Shown here: positions 58,651 to 64,000 of the stretch, in pieces
Layout of the letters: each line of letters opens with the position of its first letter
Position numbering within the stretch: position 1 is the stretch's first letter
The notes under the pieces: generated by a model
Seen by the model: only the letters and a program-made list of their open reading frames with translations
The model's database searches: none
What the model was told of the DNA's origin: nothing
Translations under genes and position numbers: made by a program
Assembly: GCF_002483225.1 (NCBI RefSeq)
Contig: NZ_DLHL01000025.1
Location: 1 to 64,000, forward strand
Source: Gemmatimonas sp. UBA7669
GTDB taxonomy: Bacteria; Gemmatimonadota; Gemmatimonadetes; Gemmatimonadales; Gemmatimonadaceae
Reading direction: 5' to 3'
Length of the DNA stretch: 64,000 nucleotides

Positions 58651-59601
58651 GTGATCGGGAGCCCGCTGCAACCTCGCTGCACGCCCACGCTCCAGGCGAC
58701 GCTTCGGCGTCGCGGCGCCGTCGTCGCCCTTGAAAGCTCGGTGTTGGCGCAGGGCCTGCTCCCGCCGCACAACCGCGAGGCCGCCGAACGCATGCTGGCC
58801 GCGGTACGTGGGGCCGGTGCGTTGCCCGCCGTGACCGCCATCGCACGCGGCGTCCCCGTCCTCGATCTCGAGGGCGAAGACCTCGAGCGGTTCCTGCGCC
58901 GCGATGGCGTGCGCAAGGTGTCGGCGCGCGATCTGGCGCTGGCCATGGCGCAGGGCGCCGATGGGGCGACCACCGTGGCCGGCACGCTGGCGCTCTGCGC
59001 GCTGGGTGGGCTCGAGGTGTTTGCCACCGGCGGCATCGGGGGCGTACATCGTGATGCCCCCTTCGACGAGTCGGCCGATCTCGTCGAGCTGGCCCGCACC
59101 CCGGCCATCGTCGTCTGCGCCGGTGCCAAGAGCATTCTCGATCTGCCGGCCACCCTGGAGCGTCTTGAAACACTGGGCGTTCCGGTGGTGGGCTACGGCA
59201 CCGATGAACTGCCGGGCTTCTTTTCGCGTTCCACTGGTCTCAGGCTCTCGGCACGTGTTGATGCACCCGGCGAGCTTGCAGCGGTGTGGCGTGCCCATCG
59301 GGCCCTGGGACGGCCTGGTGCGCTGCTGGTCGTGCAACCGCCACCGGCGTCCGATGCCGTGCCGGTGGATGTCGTCGAAACCGCGACACAGGCTGCTCTG
59401 CGCGCCGCGACTGCGGCGGGCGTTCGTGGGGCAGCGGTGACCCCCTTCCTGTTGGCCGAAATCCAACAGCGTACGGATGGACGATCGGTTCGCGCCAATC
59501 TGGCGCTTCTCGAGGCCAACGCACACCTCGCGGGGCAGGTAGCTGTCGCACTGGCAGCCCTTGACACGCAGGACACGCTGGCGGCCCCGAGTTCCGCCTG
59601 A
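58651..59601 (+). CDS. psuG: pseudouridine-5'-phosphate glycosidase
   Basis: Splits pseudouridine 5'-phosphate to uracil and ribose 5-phosphate (indigoidine synthase A family). GTG at 58651 gives 316 residues with the family N-terminus just before VVALESS (Glu, active site); the Lys in VVCAGAKSILD forms the Schiff base. 'ATGGIGGVHRDA' and 'VGYGTDELPGFF' are further signatures. Earlier in-frame starts would run through the 14-bp hairpin. The usual partner, pseudouridine kinase psuK, is not in the window, so uridine salvage is incomplete here. Confidence 0.88.
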   Translation: MIGSPLQPRCTPTLQATLRRRGAVVALESSVLAQGLLPPHNREAAERMLAAVRGAGALPAVTAIARGVPVLDLEGEDLERFLRRDGVRKVSARDLALAMAQGADGATTVAGTLALCALGGLEVFATGGIGGVHRDAPFDESADLVELARTPAIVVCAGAKSILDLPATLERLETLGVPVVGYGTDELPGFFSRSTGLRLSARVDAPGELAAVWRAHRALGRPGALLVVQPPPASDAVPVDVVETATQAALRAATAAGVRGAAVTPFLLAEIQQRTDGRSVRANLALLEANAHLAGQVAVALAALDTQDTLAAPSSA

Positions 59602-59703
59602 AAAAGCGCCCGATCGCGATACGCGCGGTATCGGCACGTTGAACCAACCCGGGCGTGCACGGTACTATCCGGTAACCCGCTGTATCCGGAGGCCTGTTTC
59701 GCA

Positions 59704-60903
59704 ATGTCCAACCCGTTCCTGAGTTCCGAGGAGTACGACGAGCGCGCGCACGCCCTCTACAACGAGGGGCAGTACGACGAGGCGCTTGAGCTCCTGCGCG
59801 AGGGACTCTCGCTGTACCCGTCGGCAGTGGAGCTGCACGTCGGGGCCGGCTACGCGCGCATGGCGCGCGAGGAGTACGTCTGGGCGCGAAAGCGCTTCGA
59901 GGAGGCCCTCACGCTCGACCCCGAGCACGAGGATGCCCTGGCCGGCCTGGGAGAGGTGTTGCTCAAGTTCGGGCAGACGGAGGCCGGTATGCAGGCCTTC
60001 GAACGCACCATCGAACTGGGCTACGAGGACGACGTCGATCTCATGCTGCAGATCGGTCGCGCCCTCTTTCGTGAAGGGTACGTGGAGGCGTCGCTGCCGT
60101 ACTTCGAGCGCGCCATCCAGCAGGCCGAGGACTCGGCTGAGGCCGTGGCCTGCATCGGCTACGCGCAGCATCGGCTGGGCAACGATGTGGAAGCCATGAT
60201 CGCACTGCGGCGGGCGCTCACCATCGACCCGTCGTTTGCCGAGGCGCGTGTTTACCTCGCCAACCTGTTGTACGACGGGGGCGATCTCGATGGCGCGCTG
60301 GTGGAGTTCGAGGCCACCACACCAGCCGATCACTGGGATGAACTCGGCATCTGGCGTGTGATGGAGCTCAAGAAGTCCATCTACAAGCTGGCCGAGAACG
60401 ATGGGGAGCTGAAGCCGTGGGAAGCCCGTCTGGTGGAACTGGCTGGTGAGCCGGACGCCATCGACGAGTTGCTGGCCGAGGTGGAGCAGACCGTGCTCGA
60501 GCGCGAACTGGTCGAGGACGGCGAATCACAGGGACAGCTGGAGACGCTCGGCACGCTGCTGACTGGCCTCGTCAGTCAGCAGCAGGCCGGCGGGCCCGGC
60601 ACCGAATCCGAGGGCGAAAACGCCAGCGGGGTCGCATCGGAGGGCTCGTCCACCGACGTGCTCATGACCGATGACGATCTGCATCGCGTGATCATGCGCG
60701 ACGGAACGGTGTTCGAGGGCACCTGGGAGGCCATCGTGCAGGCGCTGCGTGACGCGCGCGATGCCGGCCGCCCGCTCGAGGAATTCATGGCGCAGGAAGC
60801 GCGACGCTTCTACGGGGCAACGGGACGTCAGGTGGCCTCGCATGCGCCCGAGGCCTTTCTGCGTGGCGGTGCCGAGGCCGGCATGCTGCGCATCGTGCGC
60901 TGA
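59704..60903 (+). CDS. TPR-repeat protein with acidic linker
   Basis: 399 residues; GGAGG lies upstream of the ATG. Residues 8-215 hold about six TPR motifs (NEGQYDEALELLREGLSL, AREEYVWARKRFEEALTLDP, KFGQTEAGMQAFERTIELG, EGYVEASLPYFERAI, LGNDVEAMIALRRALTIDP, DGGDLDGALVEFE). A Gly/Ser/Glu-rich linker follows and then a C-terminal helical stretch 'LHRVIMRDGTVFEGTWEAIVQALRDARDAGRPLEEFMA' (in part). No signal peptide: cytoplasmic scaffold for protein-protein interaction. It is 102 nt after psuG. Confidence 0.85.
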   Translation: MSNPFLSSEEYDERAHALYNEGQYDEALELLREGLSLYPSAVELHVGAGYARMAREEYVWARKRFEEALTLDPEHEDALAGLGEVLLKFGQTEAGMQAFERTIELGYEDDVDLMLQIGRALFREGYVEASLPYFERAIQQAEDSAEAVACIGYAQHRLGNDVEAMIALRRALTIDPSFAEARVYLANLLYDGGDLDGALVEFEATTPADHWDELGIWRVMELKKSIYKLAENDGELKPWEARLVELAGEPDAIDELLAEVEQTVLERELVEDGESQGQLETLGTLLTGLVSQQQAGGPGTESEGENASGVASEGSSTDVLMTDDDLHRVIMRDGTVFEGTWEAIVQALRDARDAGRPLEEFMAQEARRFYGATGRQVASHAPEAFLRGGAEAGMLRIVR

Positions 60904-60967
60904 GCGGATGGCGCTGCGCATTCGCGTGGGGCCCATTCCGGCCGCACGCCCGATGTCTCACTTTGTC

Positions 60968-61009
60968 TGACGGGTTCCGCATGACGGGTTCCGTATGACC
61001 GGTACCGAC
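60968..61009 (+). repeat. three 14-bp tandem repeats across a start codon
   Basis: TGACGGGTTCCGCA, TGACGGGTTCCGTA and TGACCGGTACCGAC, head to tail. The repeats create a 5-codon mini-ORF (ATG at 60981, stop TGA at 60996-60998) that overlaps the next gene's ATG (60995) by ATGA. Confidence 0.75.
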
Positions 61010-62143
61010 GCATCGCTCACTGCTCGCGCCGCGCTTGACGCGGCGCGACGTGTCTTCAGCCCCGACGCCATGGCCACGTCCACCGCACCCGTGCTGTGGG
61101 ACGCGGCCCAGGTCGTGCTCCAGCGTGTGGTGGGGCGGCCGGAACTCACCGGTCAGGCGCTGGTGGGTGAGGCACGGCGGCTTGGTGTGCTCACCATCAG
61201 TGATGCGCACGCCCTGGTGGGTCTCTCGTCGTGGGCCGATCGCAGCGATGCACCGGCCACCACGGAGTCCGAACGCATTCTGCTGCGCGAAGCCTGGATG
61301 GCGCTCGAACACGCCGTCCCCGACAGCGCCCCAAGCTTCGCGCCGCCGCCATACGCTCCGCCGTCCGGCTCGTCAGCGACGGCGTCGTTCGGCGCGTCGC
61401 CCGCAGCGTCTTCCGGAGGGGCATCGACCGCGCCGCCTCATTCGTCGCATTACTCTCCGCCGCCACCACCCCCGTCGTCCATGCCGCCGCTCATGGGGGC
61501 AGCGGCATCGACTGACAGCGGTGACCGGCGGCGTCTGGGCCTTCCGCCGCTGGCCTGGCTGGCGGTGGCGGTGCTTGTGCTGGCCGCCGCCATCGGTGGC
61601 GGTTGGTGGTGGCAGGGCCGCGCCGATCGCGCCTTTGCCGAGGCCAGCGCAGCCTACCGCAGCGGCAACACCGTGCTGGCCCGTAGCGCCATGGCCGACA
61701 TGGCCCGCCGCTTCCCCAACGACGCGCGGCCCCTTGTGTACCTCGGCCGACTCTCGCGTGATGATGGCGATCTGCCGCGCGCCCGTCGCTTCCTCACCAC
61801 GGCGGTTGAGCTCGCGCCCAACTCCGCCATCGCCTCGCGTGAGCTCGCCTCGCTCATGCTGACCGAGGGCCAGCCGGAAATCGCGCGACGCTTTTACGTA
61901 CGGGCATTGCAGATCGATCCCGCCGATCGGGTGGCGCAGGGTTTTCTCGCCTGTGCGCTGCATCGCCTCCAGCGCTTCGACGAGGCGCGTCGCTGGTACG
62001 AACGCGCCGGTCCCGGCGAGTGGCAGGGCTGTCTGGCCACGCCACCCCTGCCGCCGGGCATGTTGCCTCAAGGCATGATGCCTCCAGGCATGATGCCCCC
62101 AGGCACGATGCCACCGGGCGCGGCACCGCGTCCCACTCCGTAA
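60995..62143 (+). CDS. membrane-anchored TPR protein
   Basis: 382 residues. The first 130 are cytoplasmic, Ala-rich; a Pro/Ser-rich segment (about 115-165, APPPYAPPSGS, YSPPPPPPSS) leads to one TM helix (about 183-205, LAWLAVAVLVLAAAIGGGWWW) and TPR-like repeats in the last 170 residues (AYRSGNTVLARSAMADMARRFP, GDLPRARRFLTTAVELAPNS, GQPEIARRFYVRALQIDP, QRFDEARRWYERAG). The tail is Pro/Met-rich (PPGMMPPGTMPPG). TPRs would face the periplasm if N-in. Probably cotranscribed with the M16 peptidase, 10 nt downstream. Confidence 0.75.
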   Translation: MTGTDASLTARAALDAARRVFSPDAMATSTAPVLWDAAQVVLQRVVGRPELTGQALVGEARRLGVLTISDAHALVGLSSWADRSDAPATTESERILLREAWMALEHAVPDSAPSFAPPPYAPPSGSSATASFGASPAASSGGASTAPPHSSHYSPPPPPPSSMPPLMGAAASTDSGDRRRLGLPPLAWLAVAVLVLAAAIGGGWWWQGRADRAFAEASAAYRSGNTVLARSAMADMARRFPNDARPLVYLGRLSRDDGDLPRARRFLTTAVELAPNSAIASRELASLMLTEGQPEIARRFYVRALQIDPADRVAQGFLACALHRLQRFDEARRWYERAGPGEWQGCLATPPLPPGMLPQGMMPPGMMPPGTMPPGAAPRPTP

Positions 62144-62153
62144 CGAGCCTTCC

Positions 62154-64000
62154 ATGACGTCGCAGCTCCTGCGGCCGAGCGACGCGCTCGCGCTGCATCA
62201 CGATACCGTGCGTGAAGTCCTGCCCAATGGTCTCACGCTGCTGGTGCGTGTGGATCGCTCGGCGCCCGTGGTGTCAATTGTCACGCACGTGAAGGCCGGC
62301 TACTTCGACGAGTCGGACGACATCGTGGGCATCGCCCATGTGCTCGAGCACATGTACTTCAAGGGCACGCCGACGCGCGGGGTGGGCCAGATCGCGCGCG
62401 AAACGAAGGCCAACGGCGGCTATCTCAACGCCCACACCATCTACGACCACACCAGCTACTACACGGTGCTGCCGTCGTCGTCGTTTGTGGCCGGCCTGGA
62501 CATCCAGTTCGATGCCTACGCGCGCTCGGTGATCGATGCCGAGGAACTCGCGCGCGAACTCGAGGTCATCATCCAGGAGGCCAAGCGCAAGCGCGACACG
62601 GCCTCGGCGGTGACCATCGAAACCCTGTATGCGCTGCTGCATGACCGGCATCGCATCCGGCGCTGGCGCATCGGCGAGGAGCAGATGCTGCGCGGCTTCA
62701 CGCGCGAGCAGCTCGTGGCTTTCTATCGTCGCTGGTACCGGCCCGACAACACCATTCTGTGCGTGGTGGGTGACGTCAGTGTGGACGATGTGCGCCGTGA
62801 AGTCGTGGCGCGCTACGGTCCGCTGGAGGCCGGCACGCCACCGCGTGATCGTGGCCCCATGGAGCGCATCACCCCCGGCTTCCGTCACCGCGAGTGGAGC
62901 GGCGACATCGCGCCGCAGCACACGGCGTTCGGATGGCGGGTGCCGGGTCTTGCGCATCCCGATGCGGCGGCGCTCGATCTGACCGGCGTGGCCATGGGCT
63001 CGGGCCGCGCGTCGCGGCTCTATCGCGCGCTGCGCGAACGACAGCTGGCCAGCTCCGTGTCGGCGTGGAACTACACCACCGATGCCATCGGGGTGTTCGT
63101 GCTGCACGCCGAAGGCCCGCCGGCCCAGGCTCGCGCGGCGGCCCAGGCCCTGTGGCGTGAGCTCGATGCCCTGCGTCAGGACGGCTTCCGTGCCAGCGAG
63201 GTGCAGCGTGCGCAGCGCATTCTCGAGGCGCGCTGGCTCAGGCGGCTCGAAAGCATGGATGGGCAGGCGCAGTATCTCGCGTCGTGGGAGGCCGAGGGCG
63301 GCCTCGTGGCAGCGTCGCAGTACTACGACGCACTCATGACGCTGGACCGGCAGACGCTGCAGCGCGTGGTCAACACGCACCTCGATGCCGGGCAGGTGAG
63401 TGTCGTGTCGTACCGGCCGGAGCATGCCGAGCCGCTGGCTTCGGATGCTGAAGGCATGCAGGCGCTCCTGGCTGAGGTGGTGGGGCAGGGCAGCGCCGTG
63501 ATGAGTGCGCCGTCGCTGCCCACACCGCCCGGCGCGGCTGTCGTCGAGGCGCCGGCCGTGCACACGCCCGGCTCGTCCGCGTCGCGCGCCGCCGGAGCCA
63601 CCACCGAAGCCCAGCACGACGTGCATGTGTTCCACACACGCGGCGGCGTGCCCATTCTCGTGCATCCGCGCGCCGGCGCGCCGCTGGTGCATCTCGGACT
63701 GTTCCAGCGCGGCGGCGCGGTGCTCGATGCGGTCGAGGAGGAGGGCCGCGCCCGTCTCATGCTGCAGTCCACACTCAAGGGCACGCGTCGGCGCAGCGGT
63801 GCGCAGATTGCCGAGGCGGCCGAGGATCTGGGCAGCAGCATCAGCGTGAGCGCCGGCTTGGAGAGCCTCGGCTGGGCCCTGTCGGTGCCGTTGCGTCACC
63901 TGACCACTGCCGGTGACCTGCTGGCCGAAGTGGTGCAGGAGGCCGCCTTCCCCGCCGACGGCGTGGAGACGGAGCGTGCACAGGCGTTGAGCGAACTGGC
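62154..64000 (+). CDS. M16-family zinc metallopeptidase (pitrilysin/insulinase type), partial
   Basis: Starts ATG 62154 and runs off the window after at least 615 codons. The inverted zinc motif HVLEH has His62, Glu65 (catalytic) and His66; Glu142 (EVIIQEAKRKR) supplies the third metal ligand. 'GIAHVLEHMYFKGT' and 'NAHTIYDHTSYYTVLP' are typical. A second domain starts near residue 500 after a low-complexity Ala/Pro stretch, as in two-domain M16 peptidases. No signal peptide is visible, so it may act in the cytoplasm. The end is cut by the window edge. Confidence 0.93.
   Translation, partial: MTSQLLRPSDALALHHDTVREVLPNGLTLLVRVDRSAPVVSIVTHVKAGYFDESDDIVGIAHVLEHMYFKGTPTRGVGQIARETKANGGYLNAHTIYDHTSYYTVLPSSSFVAGLDIQFDAYARSVIDAEELARELEVIIQEAKRKRDTASAVTIETLYALLHDRHRIRRWRIGEEQMLRGFTREQLVAFYRRWYRPDNTILCVVGDVSVDDVRREVVARYGPLEAGTPPRDRGPMERITPGFRHREWSGDIAPQHTAFGWRVPGLAHPDAAALDLTGVAMGSGRASRLYRALRERQLASSVSAWNYTTDAIGVFVLHAEGPPAQARAAAQALWRELDALRQDGFRASEVQRAQRILEARWLRRLESMDGQAQYLASWEAEGGLVAASQYYDALMTLDRQTLQRVVNTHLDAGQVSVVSYRPEHAEPLASDAEGMQALLAEVVGQGSAVMSAPSLPTPPGAAVVEAPAVHTPGSSASRAAGATTEAQHDVHVFHTRGGVPILVHPRAGAPLVHLGLFQRGGAVLDAVEEEGRARLMLQSTLKGTRRRSGAQIAEAAEDLGSSISVSAGLESLGWALSVPLRHLTTAGDLLAEVVQEAAFPADGVETERAQALSEL

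Overview
The window is a 64 kb stretch of a GC-rich, Gram-negative chromosome. The mix of genes fits the phylum Gemmatimonadota best: a giant BNR/sortilin-type propeller protein, many secreted S9, M14, M16 and alpha/beta-hydrolase enzymes, DUF1028 and DUF4382 proteins, glycogen-binding (CBM48) surface proteins, and many lipoprotein or signal-peptide starts. This is an inference from gene content; no rRNA or other phylogenetic marker lies in the window. No tRNA, rRNA, CRISPR array, transposase or prophage was found. About 50 protein genes are supported, nearly all intact. The last one (M16 peptidase) runs off the right edge.

Layout. 0-2 kb: two small secreted proteins of lower GC. 2-8 kb (minus): TolC, adaptor, RND pump and DUF2892, apparently one operon. 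8-19 kb: secreted hydrolase, PD40 propeller lipoprotein, 1094-residue BNR protein, two small secreted proteins, DUF1028 protein and an M14 peptidase. 19-26 kb: zinc-ribbon Ser/Thr kinase, divergent MetX-like hydrolase plus DUF983, coiled-coil lipoprotein, S9 peptidase, NlpC/P60. 26.5-29.5 kb: queC-queE (queuosine precursor), TerC, a beta-barrel protein. 29.6-36 kb: a large secreted protein, a long inverted repeat, then a four-gene set (ECF sigma factor, membrane protein with CBM48 domain, secreted helical protein, surface protein with CBM48 domain) and a DUF2628 protein. 36-41 kb: agmatine deiminase and N-carbamoylputrescine amidase (putrescine synthesis), TetR regulator, peroxiredoxin and glycerate 2-kinase. 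41.5-48.5 kb: glycine-zipper lipoprotein, lipid kinase, DUF4382 protein with a 14-Asp run, aconitase, patatin-ferredoxin fusion. 48.6-58.5 kb: OmpR/HK two-component pair, FliS-like protein, CzcCBA-type metal efflux operon, kynureninase-like PLP enzyme, small protein. 58.6-64 kb: pseudouridine-phosphate glycosidase, two TPR proteins, M16 peptidase.

The most unusual signals are these. (1) A modular ~42-nt repeat unit occurs at three intergenic loci as inverted pairs, tail-to-tail at 19.1 and 38.2 kb and head-to-head at 44.3 kb. A longer unrelated inverted repeat with a G-rich tandem loop lies at 31.5 kb. (2) The ECF sigma operon carries two CBM48 proteins, one of them a membrane protein placed where an anti-sigma factor would be. 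(3) A patatin phospholipase is fused to a ferredoxin-like [4Fe-4S] domain. (4) A recurrent TATCTT/TATCCT box lies 3-9 nt upstream of ATG in genes without a Shine-Dalgarno, which suggests leaderless transcripts. Start codons were chosen by Shine-Dalgarno, signal peptide or family N-terminus, and are stated where they matter.
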